This document shows, in pieces, positions 33,209 through 45,265 of a stretch of DNA of 64,000 bases. The notes under the pieces were generated by a model. That model did no database searches and was not told where the DNA came from. It was given only the letters and a program-made list of their open reading frames with translations. How positions within the stretch are numbered: position 1 is the stretch's first letter; each line of letters opens with the position of its first letter. This stretch comes from Nansenia antarctica (lineage: Eukaryota; Chordata; Actinopteri; Argentiniformes; Microstomatidae), in assembly GCA_963989245.1 (NCBI GenBank), contig OZ022344.1:10953524-11017523 (forward strand). Reading direction: 5' to 3'. Position numbers and translations under genes: made by a program.

Positions 33209-36200
33209 TCAGTACCAGCATAGTGTCAGGGGGTCTGAATCTATTCCACTACATTCACCGATGTCCACATAGGCTGACTTGGTGAGATCCTTCCAATCAC
33301 ATCGCATAGTATGAATGAGCTTCATGTCATCTGCATTGTAGAAGGAGAGTTCCTTGAAAGCACAGTTGAGGTACAACCCTATCTTCCTAGGTTCATCTCT
33401 AAGAGTGATATTTGTTCTTTGCCCCATCGCACAGATGGTGTATTGTTTATCATTGTACTCAAGACACATTCGCTCGAGGCCCTGATCTAATGCCTGCCTA
33501 ATGTTCCTGAACCTGGCAACCTCACGATCAAGTGTATTTTCTGTAACCCCCAGCGTCCAGTGAGCTGCCTGTCCCACCTCTGCCTCCCAATAGTGCTGCC
33601 CAGCACTGAACTTACTCTCACTCACTGCATAGTTTCTATGATCATCTTGACGTCCGGATGGAAACACATTGGAGGGATGAGCTCTGCGAGGTGAAGAAAC
33701 CATGTGAGCTGAATTAGCAGAACGGCACAAAACACTGCGTCCATCATGAGAGACAGTAAGATTTCCACCCTGTGATTGTAGTTTGAGTCTCTCAGGCAGA
33801 GGCTTGATGACCTGCATCATCTCCTTCCACACAAAGAACTGCAAGTGAGTCTCATAGGGCTCCAGAGAGAGAGACTCTGGGATCACCTGTAGGTTATCTG
33901 CTCTGGGTGTGAATGGACGCTCATCCTGGTTGGCAGGGGGTGGTGGGATCTTGTTCCTCTTCTTCAGGTCCTCTATCTCAGCCCCGCCTCCACCAGTCCA
34001 CCACTGGAGGAAACACTCAGACTCTGGAATGTCCTGAGAAGATCTCATCTTCATCTCCATCTCTCTCCTTTGTGATGGTGCTAGATCTAGATTAACTTTC
34101 ATCTCCTCCAAGGCCTTCTTCTCCTTCTTCAGCAGCTCTCTCTTTATCTCCTCTTCCCTCCGTTTCAGAAACTGGTGCATCTCTTCAAATTGGGAGCTGA
34201 TCTGGGTCATCAGCTGATGCGACTTCTTCCTGGTTTTTGTCATCTCTATTTCCTGCTGTTTGGTCATGTGATCAATGGCGCTGTTGTCACCATACAGGAA
34301 CTGAATAGCCTCCTCTAGCTCCCGCCTCCTGGACATAGCTGCTTCTTTGATTGGTTTAAACTTATGTCCAGCATGTGTCTCCCCATCCCTGCATACGAGG
34401 CAAACCAACTGTTGGTCTGTCTCACAGAAGAGCTTCAGTTTTTCTTCATGTTCAGGACACAACTGGTCAGTCCCCTTTGAAGAACAAAATGTAATAAAAT
34501 GTTAGAATAACAACTAAGAAAAACACCTCCAAACATATGTCATGTATGCCAAAATGTCATTAGGCAGGATCTTTTATCCAAATGATCTACCATGTACCAC
34601 ACAGGACCATGATGAATGAAAGGATGTACAGGGCTTTCATCTTGTTTATGTAAACCTTTCATATGTATTTTATTCATTTAAAGGTGCACTCTGTCCATGC
34701 ACCACAAGAAAAAGGTTTCTTCTTTATTCATCTATTCTGTCAGAAAACCATACAGAGGGGCGTGGTCGGATCGTCGTTGCTCCGGAGAATGTGACTTTAT
34801 TTTTTATCATTTATTGCACAATTCTGGTCATTTATGGTTGGAATGGAAAACATAGAACATATATTACGTGACTTTTACAAACCACAACAACCGGAATGTC
34901 TTCAGAAAACCGAGCCACCGAGAACAGGACTCCGCCACATGTGGTCGAGGCTGACGCTAATGTCCCACTCAACGCCAAACTATGATAGATTCCCTGAAAG
35001 CTGACCTCGGTGGGAAAATGTACTCTGTCTTCCAGTCTCCTTCCCAAGATTTTCTCTGTCCGAAAGGAATTAAAGGAGTCCGTAGAACCACTGCAAAAAA
35101 AGATTGAACAGCACGCACAAACTATGTATGAGTTGGAGCTAGCAGCTACTGACCACAGTGACCAGATAACGGATCTAGATGACCGATACGAGGACCTAGA
35201 GGGGAGATGCAGAAAGAATAATATTCAATAATATTCAATATTCAATATTTGTGGGTCTGCCGGAGAGGTTGGAGGGTCTCTGTCAGTGGTGTAGTCTAGT
35301 TTTTTCTAGTGGGTATACTGTGATTTTGCCCTCCCAGTCAGAGCGACACCTGTCCCGTAGCGCGTAGCGACACCCCATAAGCACCACCACACTCACTTAT
35401 GCATACAGTATGCATCTACACCGGTGTTTGCTGCCTTGGGGGGGGTGGCATGGACTATACTTGTACATCAAGCTGCCTCACGCTACAGAAACAGGAGATA
35501 GGCTCCTTCCCTATGGGCCACATTAGGCTCGAGAACCATCGGTTCTCAAGGCTACTTACTTATGTGGTCTTGACTACCTGTCCACTTTCTCACCTGGTTC
35601 TTGCTCTCTCTCTCTCTGGTGTGCCGACACCATCCTGCTCTCTCTCATTCTCTCCCTCTCTATCCTCCTCTCTCCCTCTTTTGCTGTCAACCAAAAGGCA
35701 AATATAACAACCAGAGTATTTATAATTTAATAAGAGGTATACATTGAATTCATATCAAATCATAACATCATTCTAATTGAATATTGGGTTGCTGTGGGCA
35801 ATGCAGTCAGATGCTGTCTTTACTTACTCTCTCACCTGTAAGAAAATCATATGTCCAACTACAAAAAACAGACATTTCCAATGAGTGAGGGTTTGTTCCA
35901 ATGCTTCAATCCACTGTCCATGTACTGTATATGCCATTATGGTATTACCATAAAGCCCAACTCTAGCAGAATAAGAAAGATAGTATATCTACTTTAAGTA
36001 AAATAATAAAGTGCCTCCAGTTAGCTCTTTAGCTGGCAAGTGTGCAGCAGACTAGCTCATCTAATCACCTCTGAGCTAGCTAGCTTGCTAGTTCTTTGAC
36101 ACTATTATTCACACCATGAAACTATAATCAGACACTTTCTAATCACAATAATAACGACTAATTTGAACCAACTTTCTCTGTCAGAACACAGTAATTACAT

Positions 36201-38075
36201 TTGCTAACGTTTCAACTTGCTTACTTTCTTCTACAGAGCTTTCACCCTGCAAAAACTCTCTCGCGCTAAAACAAAACCAAAACCAAACCATTCTCCAGCG
36301 GCACGAAGCTGTGTGTGGAGGTCTGGCCCGCCCGCGAATTTGCGAAACCTAGGATGGTAAGGGGAGGCAGGGCACGAGAGACTCGCCAGCCAATGAGGGA
36401 GTGCTTCGCCAACCAATCAGGTAGCGGTATTGCCCTGCCTCCCCCTACCATCCTAGGATTCGCAAATTCGCGGCCCGCCCACCCCAAGGCTCTGTAGGGG
36501 AAATACTGAGACTAGCATTCTGAACGACTGGTTATGCGATAACAAACATGTTAGAAAGTTCGAAGTAAGTGCTTCGTAACACAGACGGGGTGAATTTTAT
36601 GAATAAAAGTGTGAAAGTTCTGTCACAAAACGCCGTTACGTATCCTCTCGCATTTTCTAGTGGGTATACGCAAATCCTTGGCCTTTCCTAGTGGGTATAC
36701 GGCGTAGTCCTGCGTATCACGTAGACTACACCACTGGTCTCTGTCCCACTGAATTCATTTCCCACTTGCTTAAAGATCTACTGCGCCTGGACGAGGAGCC
36801 TCTGCTGAACCATGCCCATTTACACGCTGCGAGACAAGCACAGAGAGGCAGGCCCACCACAACCATTCGTAGTAAGAATTCACTACTTCCACACCTTATC
36901 TTCAACCTCTCTGAATTCGGTGAAGACTCTTTGGGAGGAGGATTTAGAGTAGGGGATCTCTGCAGAACTTTGGGGGGATATTCACAAACGAGCGCATACC
37001 TCATCTGTCGGCGCCAGACATGGGTTGATACAATGTAAAGTTTTTCACCAACTCTCATTGGACCAAGGTTCGGCTATCCAAAATTCATGACAATATTGAC
37101 CCTTCGTTGAAAAATATCATCAAACACCTGCAAACCATCTATGTTTTGGTCGTGTAAATCTCTGCGTAATTACTGGACTGAGATTTTCAATAGTCAGAGG
37201 TAACTGGGACACTTATCAAACTTAATCCCATTACTGCCCTGATCGGCATCCCTCAGTTGCCTTTGCCTAGGACCCAAGCGGATCTGACAGCTTTTCTAAC
37301 ATTATTGGCAAGACGTCTAATACTAATAAAATGGAAATCACCAACACCGCCTACTCACGCTCTATGGATTAAAGAAATGTTCAATAACTTACAACAAATC
37401 AGATATTGAAAGAAATTTGAAAAGATGTGGGGGCCTTTCTTAGTCTAGGCTAATGATCAAATTATCATGCAAATTAAAAAATCCCAGTAATCCCTGAATA
37501 AGACTCCATTTACTTCCTTTTATTTACTTATTATTATTATTATTATTTATTTATTTTATTCTGACCTGGTGAGGTTATTATGTTTACTGTAACGTGTGAA
37601 ATATGACCAAGCGGACTGTTTGTGTTGTAGTTGTTTTGTATTCTGCTGTTGTTGTTTCAATAATATGACACTGTCATTCACAAGTGCTCTAACACTGTTG
37701 TCATTTTGTGTATAAAAAATGTAATAAACTAAAGTAAAAATATATATATTTGACGTAAAAAAAAACTATGTACGTATATGGAAAATAACTTGAAATTACT
37801 AAACTCACCACTCTTTTCTTGTTGTGTTGTCCTCCTACTTCCTTCTCGTCCTCTCTAGCTTGTTCGGCCATGTTTTTCAAAGTGTAGTTAGTTGGGAGAT
37901 TTCTCTCTGCTGTTGGAATGGCGGCTCGGCATTGTGGGCACTTCATCTGCAGTCTCAGGCAGTCAGTGATACACTGCCTACAGTATGAGTGACCACAGAG
38001 GAGGCTGACAGGGTCAATGAAGAGGCACAGACAGACAGGACAGCTCAGTTCATCTATGTAAGAGGCAGAGGCCAT
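33209..38075 (-). CDS. TRIM family E3 ligase (RING, B-box, coiled coil, PRY-SPRY)
   Basis: TRIM proteins are E3 ubiquitin ligases, many of them antiviral sensors in fish. Exon 1 is 38075-37809: ATG giving MASASYIDELSCPVC, then a C3HC4 RING with CGHSYCRQC and CPQC, donor GTGAGT. Exon 2 is 34474-33209: B-box 2 (CPEHEEKLKLFC, CLVCRDGETHAGH), a coiled coil of about 110 residues, a linker, then PRY (NLTVSHDGRSVLCR) and SPRY (QHYWEAEVGQAAHWTLGV, FRNIRQ, FKELSFYNADD) to a TAG stop. The exons join in phase 0 for about 510 residues. All parts after the RING are in one exon, unlike most multi-exon fish TRIM genes. The closest fit by eye is the TRIM35/nuclear factor 7-like group. The 3.3 kb intron is filled by an L1-type LINE with a hAT in it. 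Confidence 0.9.
34755..37735 (+). mobile_element. L1-clade LINE, internally deleted, inside the TRIM intron
   Basis: A GGGGCGTGGTCGGATC 5' end near 34755 leads into an ORF1-like region with a coiled coil (KELKESVEPLQKKIEQHAQ, 35058-35115) and EDLEGRCRKNNIQ. The hAT at 35284-36736 interrupts it, and the reading resumes at 36745 with PTEFISHLLKDLLRLDEEPL. From about 37060 the text is the very end of ORF2 (LPRTQADLTAFLTLLARRLI and WIKEMFNNLQQIRY), so the endonuclease and RT are deleted. It lies antisense to the TRIM gene. Confidence 0.82.
35284..36736. mobile_element. Non-autonomous hAT element, family A, copy 2 (inverted)
   Basis: Ends CAGTGGTGTAGTCTA on both sides in inverted orientation, with GTCTCTGT at 35276-35283 and 36737-36744. 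It matches the element at 5041-6467 in reverse orientation throughout, including the GTATACCCACTA motifs, the internal CCAAT-bearing palindrome (about 36330-36480) and the charged exon-like stretch. Confidence 0.93.
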
Positions 38076-38204
38076 GTCTCCCACCTGCTCCTGGCTCTTC
38101 CTAAGACTAGTTCAGAATGAGGAAACAGCTTCTCTATCAGACCTGGCAGTGCTCACTTTCACACAATGAAACCAGTTGAGGCACATTCTCTGCCCCTGTT
38201 AAAG

Positions 38205-38325
38205 CTGCCAATGCTAACACTGCCACGGCTAACACTGCCACTGCTAACACTGCCAATGTTAACACTGCCACTGCTAACACAGCCCCTGCTAACACTGCCA
38301 ATGCTAACAGTGCCCCCGTTATTTT
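38205..38325 (+). repeat. 15-bp minisatellite upstream of the TRIM gene
   Basis: About eight units of the form CTAACACTGCCAATG with single-base changes, lying 130 bp upstream of the TRIM start codon. Confidence 0.88.
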
Positions 38326-38342
38326 TATTGAAACACTCACAT

Positions 38343-38489
38343 CAGAGGAGGCTGGTGGAGATAGAAATTGGAGGACAGGTTTATTGTAATGGATGGAATG
38401 TAATGAAGAATGAAACTCTACCTGTGTTTTATACCATTCCTCATTCATTTGATGCATTACAATGAGCCTACTTCCACCAGCCTCCCCTG
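38343..38489. mobile_element. Short MITE with AGGCTGGTGG termini, copy 2
   Basis: 147 bp, ends CAGAGGAGGCTGGTGG and CAGGGGAGGCTGGTGG (complement), flanked by the exact 8-bp duplication ACTCACAT at 38335-38342 and 38490-38497. The body is a near-palindrome with GATGCATTACAATGAGCC. The length and duplication make it a hAT-type MITE. Confidence 0.92.
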
Positions 38490-38497
38490 ACTCACAT

Positions 38498-39289
38498 ACG
38501 GTCACATTGAATCTGTACCAAAAATGGATTAGATCAATAACTTGGTGACAAAAGATTGTTTATTTCAGTGGTCATTAAGAACAATCAATTTGAGTATAAC
38601 ACATAGGGGTCATTTATAAACACTGTGTACGCAAAAAAGAAGGCGTAGGCCACTTGACGTGAAAATGTGCGGTCCTCCATGGATACTCTGATCCATGCGT
38701 ACGCACTGAAACTGGAGAAATTAGCAACTGCTACTCCGATTGCAGAAAGATGAAACTCAACCTTTGGCTTTGAAATTGATACCATTGTGTAAAATAAATC
38801 AAAATATTATCACTCACGGAAGAGTTCCCTGGAGTGCACACAAAAACATGATTTAGGATAATAAATACAAACGAAGGTATCTGTTTTTGCAAAAGATTTG
38901 CTTAAGCAAAGTTCTGCAAAGTAATGAGGCCATAATGAGGAAGTTAAAGTCACGTGGACAACCATGCCATCTAGTGGTTGACAACATGTTACATCTGCAT
39001 AGATTTCATACCTGTATTCATAACTTTAGTATGGTCTTAAGACACATTAATCATTAAAGAAACCCTTCAAAACATCAAATACAATATTTTTGCAAGAGAT
39101 GCATTTTGACAACTTTATAAAAACATATTGATAAAACATAAAAGATTGCTTGGATTACATTGATGCTTGTTGATGTAGCCTTGTCTTTGGGGTGCTACCA
39201 TACCAGCATGTCAGTGCGTTAGCATTTACACTAGCACATTTACCAATATCAAGATAATGACATGTACCAATATCACCATATCAATAATG
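38498..39289. other. Non-coding stretch
   Basis: No gene seen. The part near 39180-39290 may be a degraded 3' continuation of the TRIM duplicate that follows. Confidence 0.55.
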
Positions 39290-39585
39290 TTAACTGCATT
39301 GTAGAGGGAGAGTTTCTTGGCAGCACAGTCGAAGCACACACCGATTTTCCCAGGTGAATCACAAAAACAGAAGTAGGCCTATGTGCTTTTCCCCATCGCA
39401 TAGATGGTGTACCCACCAGTATTACTGTACTCCAGACCCATTCGCCCGAGACCCGGATCTAACACATGCCTGACGTTCCTCAACCTGTCAACATTGCTAT
39501 CAAGTGTATTTTTTGTAACCCCCCAACATCCAGTGAGCCCTCCATCCCAACTCTGCCTCCCAATAGTGCTGCCCAGTGCAACCAT
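39290..39585 (-). pseudogene. Decayed SPRY fragment, duplicate of the TRIM gene
   Basis: The - strand reads a SPRY middle section close to the TRIM gene at 33209: GCWGVTKNTLDSNVDRLRNV against HWTLGVTENTLDREVARFRN, then HVLDPGLGRMGLEYS and YTIYAMGKST. Past 39379 the similarity continues out of frame to about 39290. There is no RING, B-box or coiled coil, so it is a broken tandem or dispersed copy. Its 5' side abuts the ZMYM-like hAT. Confidence 0.8.
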
Positions 39586-41458
39586 AAACTATCAACAAAG
39601 AAATCTAAATGCAGCCCAGTATCAACTATAAACTATCAACATAGAAATCAAAATGGACAGATGACAACTGAGTGGCTCTGCCAAGTGAACAATTAAACAA
39701 GGCAAAGACTCCAGACACATGGCCGCTCTTAAAAATGTCCCCACAATTGGGACATTTTTTATTTCACCTAGGCCTAAAACTAGCACCGAAGTGAATAGTG
39801 GGGGCAGCAGAGCGAACGAGGGAGCGAACAGAGCTATTATTAGCAACGACGACGAGAGCGGTGAAGCTAATGCTAATGCTAACTGCCCAGCAGATGGTCC
39901 TACTGCTCAGGCAGACGTGAGCCATGGCGCCGAGGACAGCCAGGTGCACGAGAGCGAGGATGATGGAGACGACGAGGTGGATCCGGGAAATATTGCGGAA
40001 GATCAGCAGCCGCTGGTGGATTATAACATCTCAACAGACCCGGAACTATGGGGGGACATCACGGAGCATGTGAGGGAAATGGCAATTTCTAAAGGCCCGG
40101 TGGCCTTCCAGAATAGGGCCCCAAAATACCCAGCCTCTGTGCGGGACATTGGTCTTGGAGGTCAAACGTGGTCACTTACCAATGATTTATTGCATTGTTG
40201 CCTCCCAAACAAGGAGATAGTGCCTAGAGAGTGGTTAATTTACTCATCAGCAGGTGGTTTACTGCTTTGCCTGTAAACTGCTATCTGAGTCACAGCGTAA
40301 TGCTTTTACGTCTGGGTTCTGTGACTGGAGACATCCTGAGCGAATTTCGGACCACAAGAAGAGTGCAAACCATAGGCACTGCATGCTCACTTTACTGCGC
40401 AGATCGAGCAACGTGGGCACGGTGGATGCTTCGCTTTGGTGGCAGATGGACACTGAGGGGAAATACTGGAAGGAGGTCTTCAGGCGTGTTGTGGCTGTAA
40501 TCAAATTCTTAAGCGAGAGAGGCCTGGCATTCAGGGGTGATGATGAACTTTTGGGCTCATCAGCATCAGGTAATGGCAATTACCTCGGATTGTTGGAACT
40601 TATTGCACAGTTTGATTCGTTTTTAAGAGAACACATAGAGAAGTATGGCCAAAAGGGACGAAGGACAACATCATACTTATCGTCTACTGTGTGTGTTGAG
40701 TTCATTCAATTAATGGGTGAGAAAGTAAAGAAAACGATTGCAGCCGAACTACAGCATGCCAAGTACTTCTCAGTCATCGTTGATTCAACCCCTGATTTGT
40801 CGCACGTTGACCAGTTGACATTTATTTTTAGATTTGTCAGCGAGGAAGGGAAAGTGGTAGAGAGATTCATTGGTTTCGAACCCATTCACAGCCACACCGA
40901 AGCAAGTCTTGCTGAATGTGTAGTAAGAATGGTTCATGACCTGGGGTTAGACTTGTTGAATTGCTGGGGACAAAGTTACGACAACACCAATTACATGTCT
41001 GGTAAATATAATGGCCTCCAGGCGCATCTTAAAAAAGCAAACCCCCTGATTCATTACGTGCCCTGTGCTGGACATTCCCTTAATCTTGTCGGTGTAAACA
41101 CCATTAATAGCTGTAAGGATGTGAGTGATTTCTTTGACCTACTTCAGTCATTGTATGCGTTTTGTGCAGCATACCCTCACCGATGGAGCCGGATATTTAA
41201 CAATAAGGATGTGAACATCAGTGGGACTCTAAAACCACTGTCCAGTACTAGATGGAGTTGTAGGGCTAACTCTACCAAAGCGTTGAGAGAAAACTATAGT
41301 GCAATAAGAGAGGCCTTGGGAAGGTTTGCAGCAGATACGGATGAGAAAGATGACGCCAGGCGCGAGGCTGCTGCGCTCTGTCGTAATCTCGACAAATTGG
41401 AGACTGCAATAATGTCCAATCTATGGGATACTGTGCTAGGTTCAAAGCCACAAGTGAC

Positions 41459-43035
41459 CAGGGGAGGCTGGTTCATTAGGGGCAATTGGACAATGCCCCA
41501 CCAAAGGGAGAAGAGAGAGATTTTTTTCCTATGACTTCTAGACAGTGTTGCTTCTGAATATCATAGTCCAATCAGCTAGTGTTCTGTGGAGTATAGTCCA
41601 ATCAGCTAGTGTTCTGTGGAGTATATCATAGTCCAATCAGCTAGTGTTCTGTGGAGTATGTTCCAATCAGCTTCAAGTCCCGCCCCTTTCAGGGCAACTT
41701 TCAATCTACTCGAAATTGCACTAGGCTGTTCTCGTAGACTTGCATGTAAAATCTATTTTGGTAACTTCAGGCCATTCGGTCATTTGTCTATGGGGTTTTG
41801 GGACATGCCTACGTGCTTACGTCATGTCATACGGCCGGCGTAGCTTTCAGATCACGTTCGTTCACCTGCTTCACCATGGCTATGGCGGCTAGTAATGTTT
41901 GCTTCGTGTTTTTATTTGTTTTGTTCGTTTTGTGTTTTGTGTAATATGTCTATTGGCAACATTCTACTGCTGGTCTTAATTATCAGCGACCGTCTCCGCT
42001 GCCGTGCGACCAACACGCAGGGGGAATATGGAACTATACAGCAAATCACACAGCAAACCACTACCGGACTTTGTAAACAAATTGAACAAATGGATTAGAA
42101 GGAGGCATCTTTTGTTCCCAACTTGATGATATTGCAACTGGACCTATTACCGAAGTCAAACTTGTGTAAGTAAGTGAATCATCTGTCCTTCAGTCATGAT
42201 AGGAAAACCAAATCGATGCTGGGAGAAGGAATGGCAGACTGTATTCTGATTGTATCTTCTATGCTCTTTGTATGTTTCTATGCTCTTTGTATGTTTCTAT
42301 GCTCTTTGTATGTGTCTTGGTGTAGGAGAAACGTAGGACCACGTTGGAAACAAGTGTTTCGGTACACGTTGACGTGTAGAAACTGTAGAGAGAAAATTGT
42401 AGAAATTGTAGAGAAAACTGGGGGGGTAGAGGTGATGAAGAGGTCTGTACAGGGGGGGGTAGAGGGGATGGAGAGGTCTGTACAGGGGGGTAGAGGGGAT
42501 GAAGAGGTCTGTACAGGGGGGTAGAGGGGATGAAGAGGTCTGTACAGGGGGGGTAGAGGGGATGAAGAGGTCTGTACAGGGGGTAGAGGGGATGAAGAGG
42601 TCTGTACAGGGGATGAAGAGGTCTGTACAGAGGGGTAGAGGGGATGAAGAGGTCTGTACAGAGGGGTAGAGGGGATGAAGAGGTCTGTACAGGGGGGTAG
42701 AGGGGATGAAGAGGTCTGTACAGGGGGGTAGAGGGGATGGAGAGGTCTGTAGAGGTGGGTAGAGGGGATGGAGAGGTCTGTAGAGGTGGGTAGAGGGGAT
42801 GAAGAGGTCTGTAGAGGTGGGTAGAGGGGATGAAAAGGTCTGTACAGGGGGGTAGAGGGGATGAAGAGGTCTGTACAGGGGGGTAGAGGGGATGGCGAGG
42901 TCTGTACAGGGGGGTAGAGCTATTCTCATGCTAAAATTGACTGTAAATCCAGATTTTAAAGTTGATATTCTTCCCCGTGGAGCATGCCCCCATAACCTGT
43001 GCCCCACCCAAACATTTTAGCACCAGCCGCCACTG
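41459..43035. mobile_element. Non-autonomous hAT nested in the ZMYM-like hAT
   Basis: Ends CAGGGGAGGCTGG and CAGTGGCGGCTGG (complement) are flanked by CAAGTGAC at 41451-41458 and 43036-43043. The host transposase reading resumes directly after the second copy. Inside are three to four copies of a ~30-bp repeat with a CCAATCAGC box (41567-41672), a GTCCCGCCCCTTTC box and a GC-rich leader, which look like an old promoter. A large minisatellite follows. Confidence 0.93.
42425..42920 (+). repeat. ~30-bp minisatellite (about 16 copies)
   Basis: Units like GATGAAGAGGTCTGTACAGG plus GGGGTAGAGGG repeat with a period of about 30 bp and variable G-run length. Open - strand frames over it (42297-43007) are repeat artefacts. 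Confidence 0.92.
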
Positions 43036-44219
43036 CAAGTGACACGTTGCAAAAGCCCGATATAAACGTACCTACTGCACAGTGACTGCTGGAATCTCTG
43101 CATACGTTTGTGGCATCACCCAGAGATCAATTTTCTACATTTGAAAATGCTTCTCGGGATGTGAAAAGCGTGAGACCCTCTTATCACCACGAGACACAGC
43201 GGATGAGAAAAAGAAAAGCCTTTGCAGATGAGTCAACAGGGGATGACACGATGCTAACTGGGAGTCAGCGATTCAAGGTGGAAACCTACAATGTGACCAT
43301 TGACAGGTTGCTGTCCTGTCTTGTTCAGCGCATTGATGCATACAGGGACCTGAATGGACTATTTGGCGTTTTGTTTGATTCCGACATGGACCGCGATTCT
43401 GTGCGTAAACGCGCTGCTGCACTCTCCTCCACATATCCAGATGACCTGGACAAAAACTTTGGAGATGAACTTATTCAGTTCAAGGATTTTGTGCGGGAGG
43501 AGACAACCCGTTCAGGAGGAGATGCTTCAAATCCTGAGAATAAATGGACCACAGACGACGTTCCCATGTGTGTTTGTCGCACTGAGGCTCTTCCTTACCC
43601 TGCCAGTTACCAACTGCGAGGGCGAGAGATCCTTCTCCCAACTCAAACGGGTGAAGAATGAACTCAGAACCACTATGGGACAGAAGCGTCTGTCTGCACT
43701 TTCCCTGCTGGCAATTGAATCAGAGTTGGTCAAACAAATGGACTTTGAGGATTTAGTGAACGACTTTGCCTGCGTAAAATCAAGAAAGAAGAAGTTCTGC
43801 TAAAGGTAAGGCTTATTTATGATTATTTCTGGCTAATATGACGCTGTGATTGATTTGGGCCTGTGTGATGCACAGGGCTATAGCCTGCGCCTGATACAGC
43901 ATCACGAAGGTGAGCAGAGCGGCAAAGAGAGAGGCGCTGTTTATTTCAGTAATACCTGTAGTACGCTTCATTAATGCTGACAGAAAATATGTTCTTATTC
44001 TTATATGCCTGCAACAGTCGTTATTGGACTTGGTTGGTATTGAGCTTGTTTTATTGTAGTATACAGTATGTGCATTTTCCCCCTTTGTTATGGTTTTGCC
44101 TGTAGTTTCAGGCCATTTATGATGGAAATAATTAGCCTATATTTAGAAAGTCGTGTTGCATTGTGATGTGAGTTGCATTCAGATTTGAGCATCAGTGTAA
44201 AGGCTATACTATGGCCTTT

Positions 44220-44347
44220 TTTTTTATTTCTTTTTTTTTTTTTCCTTTCCTAACACCAGGGGAGCCACCCCTCCTAAATTTCGTTGTTTGGTACCTGTAC
44301 TGTAGCAATGACAAATAAAGTCCATTCCATTCCATTCCATTCCATTA
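44220..44347 (+). mobile_element. LINE 3' end with (ATTCC)n tail
   Basis: T-rich start, then CCTAACACCAGGGGAGCC, ACAACGAAATTTAGGAGG in complement, GACAAATAAAG and four ATTCC units. It is the same 3' family as 8280-8424, in the opposite orientation. Confidence 0.75.
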
Positions 44348-44661
44348 GGCCCAACTGGGATGAGCCTGTACTGTAGTTATATGCTCTTGTAAATCTATGT
44401 TTTTTGTAAGTAGGAGGTTGTGTGTGTTGCGGGGCAGGGGGGGCACATCAAGTCTGGTCACCCTAGGGCACCCTAGGGGGTTAATCCGGGCCTGCATTCA
44501 GGGTAAATAATAATACATATCTGATTTTGTATTTTGGGTGAACTATGACTTTAACCCTTTGATCCAGGACTACCCTTATGAAAACAGCAGCAATGACTTG
44601 GAGAAACAGCAATATTTCTGACAGGGATGCACCTGCTCTCTCTCTCTCTCTTTCTCTCTCT

Positions 44662-45265
44662 TGTTAGAGTAAATTATTCAATAATGGCAGCCTGTTTCGT
44701 TTCAAGATGTATAAGAAAAGATATTTAATATTCTTCTGCAGAAGGAGGAAATTTACAAGCACGTCAGATAGGTCTTGACAGTGAAAGTTCCTCAAAAAGT
44801 ATCATCATTCATTTCATCTGAGTATTTATACAAACAGGTACCTTCAGGTAAGGGGTCCGCCCTCAGGTGAGGTTTAAACCAATCATGAGCAATGGGTGTG
44901 GACCTGTACATTTGATGAAGGTGATTATGATGAAGGCTAGGGGGGAAGCGGCCCCCACTTTCTCTCAGATAGACAAAGGGTGAAAGCGGAACACAATGGC
45001 CACAACTGGTTCAGTCTGGTCTTAGAGTACTGGGTCTGGGGCAACACAAAGGTCATAAACTGCTCTCGATGGTAGGGCAATCAGGTCTTTGTAATCATGT
45101 AAATGTGTCTATTGTCTTAGCCCATGTCAAGCTTCAAGTAGAGAAACTGGTTCTGTTGTGTGTGACAACAGGAAATCATCTTCTACAGTCTGCTGCAGAC
45201 ATTCAACCCAAGATGATGTTTGATTCTTAAATGTATCTTATTACATATAATAATTTTCTCTCACA
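44662..45265 (-). repeat. 3' LTR of the retroelement
   Basis: 604 bp. Contains AATATTAAATATCTTTTCTT and GTATAAATACTCAG (TATA-like on the - strand), with the same content as 48185-48788. Confidence 0.93.

Larger units (their letters stand above)
39719..43803 (+). pseudogene. ZMYM1-like hAT transposase with frame breaks and an insertion
   Basis: Part 1 (39719-40250): an N-terminal MAALKNVPTIGTFF, an acidic linker, then DPELWGDITEHVREMAISKG and a TTF-type zinc-finger start (NKEIVPREWLIYS). A 1-bp frame change at about 40250 leads into part 2 (40254-41458): VYCFACKLLSESQRNAFTSG, the DUF4371-like region AELQHAKYFSVIVDSTPDLS (catalytic Asp), then YVPCAGHSLNLVGV and TRWSCRANSTKAL. The nested hAT follows. 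Part 3 (43036-43803) continues to ESELVKQM with a frame change near 43560 and holds the dimerisation motif NCEGERSFSQLKRVKNELR, ending in a basic KSRKKKFC tail. Length and domain order match full fish ZMYM1-like transposases, so this element decayed rather recently. Confidence 0.85.
39600..44497 (+). mobile_element. Autonomous-size hAT (ZMYM1-like), interrupted by another hAT
   Basis: The transposase gene runs from 39719 to 43803 with a nested hAT at 41459-43035. The 3' end at about 44470-44497 reads GGTTAATCCGGGCCTG, a terminus of the CAGGCCCGGATTAAC type that I associate with hATs. I did not find the matching 5' terminus or a target duplication, so the left end is truncated or rearranged where it meets the SPRY fragment. 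A LINE tail is inserted at 44220-44347. Confidence 0.75.

Noticed and set aside
42297..43007. 236-codon Pro/Leu-rich - strand frame
   Set aside because: Lies on a ~30-bp minisatellite and crosses the end of a transposon. No coding evidence.
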